A DNA stretch of 17,619 bases, taken from the NCBI GenBank assembly GCA_015501075.1, contig JADNYJ010000634.1, positions 1 through 17,619 on the forward strand, read 5' to 3'. The notes below the pieces were generated by a model. The model worked only from the letters and a program-made list of their open reading frames with translations. It was not told the DNA's origin and ran no database searches. This document shows, piece by piece, positions 9,583 to 17,619 of the stretch (the first letter of the stretch is position 1; each line of letters opens with the position of its first letter). This DNA comes from Gymnopilus junonius. Taxonomy: Eukaryota; Basidiomycota; Agaricomycetes; Agaricales; Galerinaceae. A program made the translations under genes and the position numbers.

Positions 9583-9901
9583 ATGCCAGGCGCCGTAGTC
9601 GGAAATGCTACTAGGATTTGGGAGCTGAACGTCCACTGGGCGCTGTATAGCCAGTGCGGTATCTGGGATCCCAAAGGTCGAGGTGTCGACATCTGGGAGT
9701 GCATCCGGGATCGTGAGCTCCTGTTCTTTCGCCCCTTTCCTTCAGTCAACTCACCGCCTTTCGTTTCATTCCTAGATGACTCAACACCAGGTACTCAGGT
9801 GTGTTTCATCGCTCGCCTCTGTTTTATTATCATCCTTAAAATATTTTGGTCTGCCTTAGCCTCCAAACGCATTGTACTGGAGGTATGTTGCCCGAAGATG
9901 A
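9583..9901 (+). CDS. Orphan two-exon gene, 85 aa, function unknown
   Basis: Exon 1 is 9583-9798 (72 codons), the intron 9799-9859 (61 nt, GTGTGT to CCTTAG), and exon 2 9860-9901 ending in TGA. The product begins MPGAVVGNATRIWELNVH, is rich in Trp and aromatic residues (WALYSQCGIWDP, VDIWECIRDRELLFF), and continues PFVSFLDDSTPGTQ|PPNALYWRY. It has no signal peptide, membrane helix or known motif. The TATA box, pyrimidine-rich leader and codon pattern support the start. The 3' structure is less certain: a GTATGT donor at 9883 inside exon 2 allows an alternative third exon after ACCCAG near 9951, which would give a longer, hydrophobic C-terminus. Possibly a lineage-specific protein. Confidence 0.55.
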
Positions 9902-9986
9902 CCGTGGCCATGTACGATGCATGCGTCGTTCAACAAAATCATACCCAGTCCCATTGTCGGGACCGCCATGAGTCATACCCGCCCCC

Positions 9987-9993
9987 TATATAG
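9987..9993 (+). promoter_or_regulatory. Second TATA-like element
   Basis: TATATAG follows a C-run and precedes a pyrimidine-rich stretch (TTCCACCTCCTTCCTCTCAG). It lies 136 bases before the ATG at 10123, nearly the same layout as at 9453-9583. It could be the promoter of the candidate gene at 10123 or lie within an intron or 3' region of the gene at 9583. Confidence 0.35.
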
Positions 9994-10122
9994 CCAACAT
10001 CTAGTCTTCCACCTCCTTCCTCTCAGCATATTCGTTGCATTATTTATTGGCATACCGATACCACCTCTTCTTGCGAGCGGAATTTCGAAATCTTGACAGC
10101 CAACATTGACTTCTCAAGGAAG

Positions 10123-10499
10123 ATGTTTATGATGAAGGCGACCTTGCCAGACCGATTCTATCCCTTAACCTCCATCCACATGCCGTTACTTCCAGCCTGG
10201 ATTGCTGGTGGCAAGAGCATAGACGCGCCAAGACGTCCAGGTTTCTCGACGGTACACGTCTTCTTTGTGTGCAACTGATTTCTCGATATACGTGTGGTAG
10301 AAGAATGAAGCAGGTGAACTTTTTCGCGCCCGTTTTCCCCTCCAAAGCCGGACGTCTAGCCATCTTGTATTATATATGCGACTTTGCATTTTTTTCTGGG
10401 TTCTTAATAGGTCTTCATCTAACTTTTTATTGGGTATATGTACTTAGGACTCTACGATTCGACGTTCTAGTTATAGTAGAACATTCTATCGAAATATAA
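10123..10499 (+). CDS. Candidate two-exon gene, about 104 aa, hydrophobic C-terminus
   Basis: Exon 1 is 10123-10251 (MFMMKATLPDRFYPL..., then PAWIAGGKSIDAPRRPGFST). An intron 10252-10313 (62 nt, GTACAC to AAGCAG) joins it in phase to 10314-10499, reading VNFFAPVFPSKAGRLAILYY, then a hydrophobic stretch (FAFFSGFLIGLHLTFYWVYV) and a TAA. An earlier acceptor at 10300 gives a different tail. The frame is also open upstream of 10123 to about 10025, right after a good TCTCAG acceptor, so this could instead be an internal exon. No family was recognised, and the model is tentative. Confidence 0.3.
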
Positions 10500-11409
10500 T
10501 AGCCGGGCCCTCAGAATTTCAAGTTACTTGTAACTTGTTGACAACGGCAAGCCACTTATCTATAAGGCAGGTTAGTATTGAATATGATGTCATCAGGACG
10601 TCACTCGCGCGTAATCTTTCCTCCATCGTCACGCACATGCGAACCGCGCCTACGAGCTATTCGACTCAGATACACACGCTCCTTAGGATCGTCGGCCTCC
10701 CAAATTTGCTCGTTGCTATGGGTCAATTGCAGCATATGACCCTGCCCACCCAAGAGGCTTCAAGGCCCTGCTGAGCTGTCAGTACTGCAGTCTCCGTAAA
10801 ACAGATGAACAGATTTAACCGGAACCGAATTACCCTTGGACCTTCAAATTCAGTCAAGGCTGCCAGCGCCCAGAAACCGCGCGATCCGTGGTTTTCCATT
10901 GGGCACAAGATCATTGGATCGTATGCCGATGGCTCCAAACACTGTGTGCTTACATACTCCTTTGTAAAGAAGCTTCTGAATCTTAGGCGTTCAGTTCGAT
11001 TCTCCTCCGGCGGCTCTCGCGTGTATGTGCGCTGATCGTCTATGTCATACCTCGTGCAATTTATCTTGTGCATTGACGGTCGATTTGCTACCAATTGATT
11101 GCACGCGCGTCGCGCTAGCTTGGGAGCAAGCAGACCGTGACCTTTACAACGCCTGGTTGGCACTTCTGGCCCAACGAACAGTTTGTACCCTAAACTTCTG
11201 CATATGTTCACCAGTCATCGGATCGTACAGGGAATCTCCTACATTGCCCTGTAGGAGAATCTCGTGAAGGGCAGGTTCCGAGACGAGCGCAATTATTCCG
11301 GGTTAATGAAGCTTCGCTTTGTAAGGTCCGGGCCGAGCCGGTACCTGGCACCTACAACCGTCGACCACTATTAGATCGGAGCAACTCGGTGTATTCCAAA
11401 AATTCCTGT

Positions 11410-11427
11410 GGTTCCTATGGTTCCTAT
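11410..11427. repeat. 9-bp unit repeated twice in tandem
   Basis: GGTTCCTAT occurs twice head to tail, with a partial third copy before it (ATTCCTGT). A short slippage-type duplication in sequence with no gene assigned. Confidence 0.6.
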
Positions 11428-11942
11428 GGGCAACAAAAGGTACAGTGTACTTACTACTGATCCTAATATCTACTCTGCCCCAATTCAGACTTACGATTGG
11501 CGAAAACAAATAAGTAGGTGAAAAAACAACCGTCGCGGAGTTCCAAACGTTTAAACGAGTTTTGACGTTCTCCATTGCTTTAATTAAAAGTTCTCCACAC
11601 CCCGATTTGAGATCAAGGGACCAGCAGCCTGCGATACGATAGAAGGCTGATAATTGGTACCGATTTTCCTACATCAGCGTGCAGGGTCGAGCGCTAATGT
11701 ACTCTGTTCACCATTAATAGCAGGCCTGCCTTATGTGCTTGTAATTTCTGCATCCCCGACGGGCACAAAAGGATCCCCCCCTACAGTCAATACCTTACTA
11801 TATAAGGTCGGTATATACCCATCTAAACTCAAGTTAATTTGAGTGCTTGAAAGGACCGGTAAATACATGCGGTTGATGAGAATGAGTCTTGCCAAATTTA
11901 CCAGGCTAAAAGGTGCGAATATTCTTGAATGCTAGCGGACAC

Positions 11943-11958
11943 TTTGTTTGTTTGTTTG
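11943..11958. repeat. (TTTG)4 microsatellite
   Basis: Four TTTG units in a row in noncoding sequence. Confidence 0.7.
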
Positions 11959-13079
11959 ATATATGCCATGGGTGAATGAATACTTACCAAGTTTGACTCA
12001 AGTTAGCACATCGATATCACGAGCCAAACCATCGCGAAATCGCCTCAGTTGTTCGAACGTTCCCGCCTAGAAGCCTCACTATTTGCTATTTGTGCTTCAC
12101 TTCCTCAACTACACGGAATGATGCACTTTAACTTTAACTGCACGATCCACAGACCGCAGGAAAGCAATCCTAACTCAACCTCTTTTCGATTTATAATTCG
12201 TCGGCATTTTTAGTTTAATTTTGCCGCCATAGGCAGGTGGTAGGAGCGCTGATCCCCCAGTCGAGTAACTGTTACTAGCCACGCCGTGTATTTTAATCGG
12301 CAGCCCCTACATGCTCAATATAGCATGCTCTCCATTTCTAACGAACCCACTAACTTGGCTCAGGCCTACAAATAGGTGTAGAAGATGGTTATATATAGAG
12401 GTCAAAGTACCATATTTCGTTGAGAACTCTCTTCCCCAGCTGCTGGATAATGAATATGAAGCCACGATCACTCTCGGAATTACACCGAGAATGACCAATT
12501 AATTATTATGCTGCCTTTGAGCCTAACGCAAATGACTGTCTGAGGTAAAGGGCACTCCGCCGTGGGTCTTCAGTAATACATGGCCTTGGCTTTCATCTCC
12601 GTCTATCCAACGACATGCAAAGGGATGAAGGGCCGCAGGTGTAACTGACTTTCGTTCACGGCTACCTGCAGTTAATCGCGCTTCTCCTTACACTGAACCT
12701 GCCAAGGCCTTACTTAACCTCTAACTCATAAAATATCACGCCTAGGATTGGATAAGACAATCCCCTTTTCTAAACTCAATAAATTCTATTGTGCTGATGG
12801 CTAGGGACTGCTTTCGATGACCGTTGAAATTTAGGCGCCCGTTCAGCGCCAATTCCTCAACTAACCATCCGATGACCCCAAAATGCCAGCAGACGCTTTG
12901 TACCTGTATACCAATGCGAATGAAATAGATGGTGTTTGGCTTAATCCAATGCCTCTTTACTAAGCATAAGTTCGATGGGACGTTGGTATGATAGATAGAC
13001 CGATCACAGCGTTACGTAACTAAAATACTTTCACGCCGCGTTCCTATCAAAGTTCAGCACCTGCTCGCACGTCTTTAAA

Positions 13080-13097
13080 AAGGTCCTTAAGGTCCTT
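13080..13097. repeat. 9-bp unit repeated twice in tandem
   Basis: AAGGTCCTT occurs twice head to tail in AT-rich noncoding sequence. Confidence 0.6.
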
Positions 13098-13217
13098 CAT
13101 AAATTCCATTAATTTTTGAATGTTCAAGAAAAGTTTCGGCAGTCACAGTTCTGTTACAATAACAAGACTACTACATATTGCGGTTAAAAGGAACACAAGG
13201 GCTTACAGGAAGACGAG

Positions 13218-13343
13218 ATGGCCTATACAAAATTCGGTATGGGCGATGTGGTGGCGACTGGGCCGGTGGAGAACGGACCGACCTTCATTTTATGCTCACG
13301 GAGAGCATTTACGAAAGAATGGAGTCGTAATAAACCCGACTGA
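13218..13343 (+). CDS. Weak small ORF, 41 aa, unidentified
   Basis: ATG to TGA, 42 codons, beginning MAYTKFGMGDVVATGPVENG and ending in a basic stretch (FTKEWSRNKPD). The same frame is open a further 12 codons upstream to a TAA. Of the three plus-strand frames open here, this one reads most like protein, but all three stay open for about 50 codons, so base composition alone may explain it. No promoter, intron or family could be assigned. Confidence 0.15.
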   Translation: MAYTKFGMGDVVATGPVENGPTFILCSRRAFTKEWSRNKPD

Positions 13344-14551
13344 CCCGCAAGGCAGCAGGAACGAGACTCGTTGCCCAATTCCGCGGGTAACCAAGACTTT
13401 GGCTAGGCCTAGGGATACATAGAAAAGTGGGGACCATTGAACGTTAGACAGTCAGCACCAGAGGATCGGATATCATGAGGTTGAGTCTCAGGACATGGAA
13501 GTGGAGGTCAAAAACAAGGGGCTTCCTTAGCCGTCGCCACAACCACTGTGTTGTCTTACGGAAGCCCATCCTCAATGTCAATTACCGCCGAGAAGTACGC
13601 CGGAGGTAACTGGGAACGTATGACGAGAAGCTGCGGGTAGAGCGTATATGCCTTGCAAGCTAGCCAGCCAGGGGCCGAGACCATGGCTCGCGCTTTTGAA
13701 CGGCTTTGAGTGAGCTGGTGCTTGAGGAAACGAACCGTTCATCGGTGACTCAGAAGTAAGAAGACTACTCAAAATTTGAGGGTGCATTATCTTAGGGTCC
13801 TTGGCAATATAATTTCATAGACTTTGGATCGGATCCACATCCTTGGTCGATTACATTGGAAGGCAACAGTGATGGGTGCAATCACAGTAAGCCCACGTTG
13901 ACGGCCATTGCTTCATATGAATTGGAAGACATTCCCCGAGATCAAGGGGGTTTACAAAGAGCAATTGTAAACGCAAAAGAGGAAGGACTTGCGTAGTCCG
14001 CAATTACAGCGAAGGCAACGAGGCGGAACGAATTGGAGTGCCTTCCTCGCAGGTCCTCTAGCATCTTCTAGCGCATGATACGACATTCTCGGAAATCAAG
14101 GCAAGGACTGACTCCGTCGGAAACCTTCAAAGACTCCTAGGTATTTTTCCGATTTCTATCTTGCATGAAACAAGAATTAAAAGTCGGCGTCCATTGGACA
14201 AAGTACGCAACAGAAAGACGCCTCTATAGTTCTGGAGGAGGTCAATGGGTCTCTGAGGAGTGAAACCTAGGGCATTGAGTCCCAGAGCGGCCTTTGAGAT
14301 ACATGAGGGGGGGAACATCAAGGAAGGTCATGTCATTGTCAAGGAAGGTTGGACGTTTGTCTCAGAGTGCCAAACTCTTGCAAACAACTTTTGACCTTGT
14401 ACTGTTGTACAACTTTCAATTTTGCGCTTGTTAGTCCTTCTTGAAGAGATTCTATCTCGTTGAACGATCAGATATACACGTAGTCGCCGCAGCAAATAGG
14501 AGGTTCACTGAGTTGATCTTCATCAACTGACGACTTCTTGGAATTTTGCCC
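13344..14551. other. Intergenic region upstream of the 49-residue gene
   Basis: No supported gene in about 1.2 kb. Short minus-strand frames (64-69 codons) lack motifs. TCAAGGAAGGT occurs at 14318-14328 and again at 14339-14349. The last 150 bases serve as the promoter region of the gene at 14552. No clear TATA box is visible. Confidence 0.5.
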
Positions 14552-14763
14552 ATGACTGGACCAAAAATCTCGACTTCACGGCAAATAGTACGCACTTTAT
14601 CTACATCGATTGCGTTTGTAATGGTGAATGATTTTCCTTCCACAAATAGGGTTGGGGCTTCACAGGAAGTCTCTTCGTTGCAGGTCTTGCCCTTTACTTC
14701 GTGAAAAGAAAGATTTCCGAGCGGCGTCGGGCGGAACTTGATCAACACCGACCCTGTAAGTAA
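14552..14763 (+). CDS. Tiny single-pass membrane protein, probably mitochondrial (about 49 aa, two exons)
   Basis: Exon 1 is 14552-14587 (MTGPKISTSRQI, 12 codons), the intron 14588-14649 (62 nt, GTACGC to AAATAG), and exon 2 from 14650. The joined protein reads on as GWGFTGSLFVAGLALYFVKR, then a basic helix KISERRRAELDQHRP. Residues 13-30 form a Gly/Ala-rich membrane helix closed by Lys-Arg. The basic, acid-free N-terminus suits an inner-membrane mitochondrial protein. Read straight through, it ends CK at TAA 14761-14763. A perfect GTAAGT donor at 14756 allows a further intron, and the downstream acceptors considered add between none and four residues after HRP. The family was not recognised. 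The strand is supported by the in-phase intron and the helix. The opposite strand of the same bases also has an open frame, rejected here. Confidence 0.7.
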
Positions 14764-15194
14764 TCCTTCCTGTTTGCCGCCTTGAGTTTAGGGTATGTAT
14801 GTGGGTGGGGATGTCCCTCTAATGGAATAATCTAATGGAATAATTAGAGGGTAGACGGATGTAAATACATCCATGTCCACTTGCCAAGCTGCACCTTTTT
14901 CTCTAAACGTTTCTGTGCCTCATTCTTACAAAGTCTTCTTTCCTCTAGCATCGCGCCCATAAGCGCAATTTGTGCAGCTAAAGGAGGATATTGCCATTCA
15001 ATCGTATACGTCCCAAGATGGCATTGGGAGGTTTCAGTGGTGATCGTCATTTTGGCAAAATCCAGAATCCAGATCCACTTCAGGGGTTGTATTCGTCAAT
15101 CTGAATCACCTTAAACCTTTCGAAACCTGCTATCCTCTCGAAGACCCTCTTTACTTTCACCGTCATCACCACCATCACCATAGTCACTTTACAC
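14764..15194. other. Spacer between two plus-strand small genes
   Basis: It holds the 3' end of the 49-residue gene, a 13-bp tandem duplication, a long pyrimidine-rich tract ending in CCTCTAG (about 14895-14949, a possible splice acceptor), and the leader of the gene at 15195 (CACCGTCATCACCACCATCACC). A 68-codon minus-strand frame (14844-15050) is open but is partly the complement of the pyrimidine tract, so it is not called. Confidence 0.5.
14819..14844. repeat. 13-bp perfect tandem duplication
   Basis: CTAATGGAATAAT occurs at 14819-14831 and again at 14832-14844 with no spacer, just after the 49-residue gene and possibly inside its last intron or 3' untranslated region. Confidence 0.7.
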
Positions 15195-15777
15195 ATGTCC
15201 CGCGTTTCCAAATACATTAACCTCTCCAACTGGGGACCTGGTCGTGTGAGTGTCAATTTTTCTGTGCAGTCAACCATAAATGGCGGCTAAAGGGCTTTCC
15301 TAGACCTTCCTCGTTGGGGGGTCAGCCGTACTAGCAGGGCTGAGCACTTTTTACTTAAGTTTGGTTGCTATCAACAGGCGGCAAGTCGCAGCTGGAAGAA
15401 ACCCTTACTGTACGTCGTAGCAGAATATACTTTCGCCAGTTTCAATTCAGTTCATTGCAGATGAGCACTCCATTCTCAGCACCACCCAGAAACCGAGGCC
15501 TGACGACATCCTCCCGAATCTAAGGGACCGCTATAGTGACATCCCTCCGGCCTTCCCTGGCAAGGATCACCACGGCGGCAAATACACCCTTGCACAGTAC
15601 AGAAATACTCCTGAATTCAGTGAAGCTGGGGAGCAACTCCGGCACATGGTACCACCTCCCCAAAGGTCCAGGGCAGATGTTCCGGATATGCCATATACTA
15701 AAGCTCCCGACTATGTGCGCAACTACGAGAAGACGCCAGGCCATGCTTTGAAGACTGAACATCTCAAGGCTGATTAA
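15195..15777 (+). CDS. Single-pass membrane protein with soluble C-terminal domain, probably mitochondrial (157 aa, three exons)
   Basis: Exons 15195-15245, 15304-15409 and 15461-15777 join in frame to 158 codons including TAA. Introns are 58 nt (GTGAGT to CCTAG) and 51 nt (GTACGT to TGCAG). The N-terminus MSRVSKYINLSNWGPGR has basic but no acidic residues. Residues 18-40 form a membrane helix (TFLVGGSAVLAGLSTFYLSL and on), followed by basic INRRQVAAGR. A hydrophilic domain of about 107 residues follows, rich in Pro and aromatic residues (PDDILPNLRDRYSDIPPAF, KYTLAQYRNTPEFSEAGEQL, PYTKAPDYVRNYEKTPGHAL). The topology suits an inner-membrane protein with a soluble C-terminal domain, perhaps a respiratory-chain accessory or assembly protein. 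That is inference, and I do not recognise the family. A His/Pro-codon-rich leader precedes the ATG. The correct frame is missed by unspliced reading because the longest open frames over exon 3 are in other frames. Confidence 0.85.
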
Positions 15778-16115
15778 AGACCGATGGCCCTCTTGAGTCT
15801 GAAGGGGATTGGCCTAGTGTCAGTGCCCAAGTATTTTTCTCAGCTTTTAAAAATTTCTTCTCTTCATTTCGATACATATATTGTGGCCGTCGTGTCCGTT
15901 TATGATACAGAAAATGTTCATTAAGTTGTACAATATCATTGCGTCGGTTTTCGTTGCTGGTATTCATCTGGCCTCTCGATAAGTAGGCGGCACTGAGGGA
16001 GTCACTAGCGTCGGCGATTGTTTCGATCCGATATTGGCATCGTTATCGATTCGCGAAAAGCTGGCCTACAATCTGGTTAGGTAGAAGGGGTGCGACACAG
16101 GGGAAGGTTGTCACC
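15778..16115. other. Convergent intergenic region
   Basis: About 340 bases lie between the stop of the 157-residue gene and the stop of the minus-strand pseudogene. It should contain both 3' ends. A 67-codon minus-strand frame (15764-15967) has no motif. No structured RNA or repeat was seen. Confidence 0.6.
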
Positions 16116-17512
16116 TCATCGGGTCCTGGTGTAGGAGGCAGTTGTTTGTCGGCGCCCGGGGCCTGTGACCGGCTTGTACCTGGCCTCGCTAATCAAGGAG
16201 CACATTAATATAGATGCCTCGCAGCAAGATATCGGCTCACAGAAAGTATAAAGTCTAATATTCGCGCTGAATGACAGTTTCTTGCGTTGGACACCATCTG
16301 GTACATCATAGGGCGAGCTCCTCCGCTTACTGACTATCAGGTTGACGAAAATTGTAATAATATACACACGTCCCATGGTGTTGACTAGCACGTAATACAC
16401 TGGATAATTCTCGCTGTTAATTATGCCAATGGGTGTTCTAAGCACTTGCATGTAAAACCCACCATCTGTTCTGACCCAGAATAATACCAACAATATTACA
16501 GTCATGATTCCGCCACAACCTCCAGAAGAAATAGCATTCACGATGGTATCTCTCCAGGACCTAAATGATGTTTTGAGTTGATAATCACATCAAGGCCATG
16601 CAGAAAGTTACCTCTGTTTTGAGATTTGAAGGGGAGTAACGTGATGAATTTGCCATATCAGCGCTAAGGGATGAAAATGTCCACTGTCGCTACAATGGAA
16701 GCTGCTACGCTGAAGGTAAAAAAAGCTTAGTAAGAAGCAAACTCGCGCAAAATAACGGAACTCACGCGGCCCCTTTATTACCATATCTTCTAGCATTTGG
16801 GTTATCTGCTGCGAAGGCCACCACATAGCACCCAGAATAGATTTCGAACACTGCCTGATAGAGACCATGTGTTTCATTCCTTCATCAAAGAGGAGAAAGA
16901 CATACATGGGTTAACACCATAGCAGTTAAAATTCCAAGTACAAATAACGACTGCATGCTATTGACCAAATTAGCTTCGTGTACAATGCCGATCGCTGCTA
17001 GGACTTACAGCCTACGACATCGGTTAATGAGAAACAATTCCTCGGCTACAGCTGGAATAGCTATCATAAAGGTGGATAAAGGTGCAGTCCACTCCGTCTC
17101 GCTGATGGAATAGGCTGGGGACAGATAGGGTCAAAAATAATTGCCAGATCGCAGGATGGCAGTGCCTCACTTTGAAATGACTTGATTAGGAGCTATTTAA
17201 ATTGTGAATGAAAGGTAAGCTCAAGATGTGTCAAAAATAGTTGCAACACATACCAGCCATGCAGATGCAAGAACAGTAATCATACATATGGTATCCGCAA
17301 GAAGCAGGCCAAAGAGAAGGAATTGCAGCAAGCGTTCGGTCTTGAAACGACGAAGTAATATATATAGCGAAAGTGATTTCCAGCATGTATAAAAGAACAT
17401 TAATCCAAGAAATTGTGAGTGACGCGCTATGAAATTCAAACCAAGGTAAGTGAGATATTCACGGGTGAAGGAATATGACATACCCAACAAAATTAGGAGT
17501 CGGGGACGCCAT
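16116..17512 (-). pseudogene. DUF6534-like multi-pass membrane protein, frame broken twice
   Basis: Eight exons with canonical splice sites: 17512-17484, 17426-17254, 17192-17171, 17114-17009, 16957-16906, 16854-16766, 16709-16612, 16560-16116. Introns are 51-61 nt. The pieces line up as a seven-helix basidiomycete protein: MASPTPNFVGASLTISWIN, then YMLEITFAIY; RFKTERLLQFLLFGLLLADT; SETEWTAPLSTFMIAIPAVA; LFVLGILTAMVL; VAASIVATVDIFI; ALIWQIHH; TIVNAISSGGCGGIMTVILL; and a final helix and polar tail. The frame shifts at the TA-run around 17357-17366 in exon 2 and again near 16664-16675 in exon 7, where a TAG follows at 16666-16664. The shifts are +1 and -1 about 130 codons apart, so they do not rescue each other locally. 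Either this is a young pseudogene or the sequence has two single-base errors. The family assignment rests on pattern, so it is moderate. The family's function is unknown. Confidence 0.65.
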
Positions 17513-17619
17513 TGCTTGCACTTCGACAAATCCTTGATTTAACGCGAAATGCAAGAAGATTGGTAAATGCAAGGTAAGAAAGAATTTCGAGAGACAAAAA
17601 TTAGCTAGGTTGAAGAGAA
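17513..17619. other. Upstream end of the DUF6534-like locus
   Basis: Read on the minus strand, the last 107 bases are T/C-rich (TTCTCTTCAACC, TTCTTACCTTGC) and contain no ATG before 17512. They fit a 5' leader. The promoter would lie beyond the window. Confidence 0.4.

Larger units (their letters stand above)
10500..13079. other. Gene-poor region without supported features
   Basis: About 2.6 kb. The longest frame is a 162-codon minus-strand frame (10723-11211) with no motif, paired with plus-strand frames at 10801-11035 and 11025-11267, so it is open on both strands by composition. No transposon domain or RNA gene was recognised. Small simple repeats occur at 11410-11427 and 11943-11958. Confidence 0.5.

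Noticed and set aside
10994..11004. GTTCGATTCTC, similar to a tRNA B box
   Set aside because: No A box at the right distance and no cloverleaf could be drawn from the flanking sequence.
10723..11211. 162-codon minus-strand open frame, longest in the middle of the window
   Set aside because: Overlapping plus-strand frames are open as well, the translation shows no domain or membrane helix pattern, and no promoter or splice sites support it.
14468..15050. Minus-strand three-exon model ending CCGDYVYI, resembling the start of a BAH domain as in DNMT1-like proteins
   Set aside because: It lies on the complement of the plus-strand 49-residue gene, needs a 125-nt first intron, and ends just where a BAH domain would begin. 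The plus-strand model explains the same bases better.
15520..15762. 80-codon minus-strand and 71-codon plus-strand frames
   Set aside because: Both are shadows of exon 3 of the 157-residue gene, which joins in phase with two upstream exons.

Overview
The window looks like nuclear DNA of a filamentous basidiomycete, probably an agaricomycete. The evidence is gene structure: protein-coding loci are cut by many short introns (about 49-65 nt, GTRNGT donors, YAG acceptors), and the right-hand locus resembles a membrane-protein family (DUF6534-like) known mainly from mushroom-forming fungi. Nothing bacterial, viral or plasmid-like was seen.

Layout. (1) 1-949: one open frame cut by the left edge, then upstream sequence. 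(2) 950-4069, plus: complete eight-exon PWP2, the WD40 scaffold of the UTP-B module of the small-subunit processome; its exons join in frame to 876 residues. (3) 4521-4867, minus, convergent with PWP2: a three-exon gene for a 76-residue single-pass protein with a mitochondrial-type N-terminus, preceded by a TATA box, a perfect TGACGTCA and a CACGTG/CCAAT cluster. (4) About 5.1-9.45 kb: gene-poor; a few weak minus-strand open frames and a cluster of perfect palindromes. (5) 9453-10499: a TATA box and pyrimidine-rich leader before a short two-exon orphan gene, then a weaker second gene candidate. (6) 10.5-14.5 kb: gene-poor again, with short tandem repeats and one weak small frame. (7) 14552-14763 and 15195-15777, plus: two further small single-pass membrane-protein genes, 49 and 157 residues. 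(8) 16116-17512, minus: an eight-exon DUF6534-like multi-pass membrane protein whose splice sites are all intact but whose frame is broken twice, so it is probably a recent pseudogene, or carries two sequence errors.

The main new content is the set of three small spliced membrane-protein genes. They cannot be seen in unspliced translations because their exons are only 36-317 nt. All three have a basic, acid-poor N-terminus of about 12-30 residues, one Gly/Ala-rich membrane helix and a polar C-terminal part. That suggests nucleus-encoded mitochondrial inner-membrane proteins. This localisation is inferred, and I did not recognise their families. PWP2 acts in the nucleolus and has no evident functional link to them. 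No operon-like organisation is expected.
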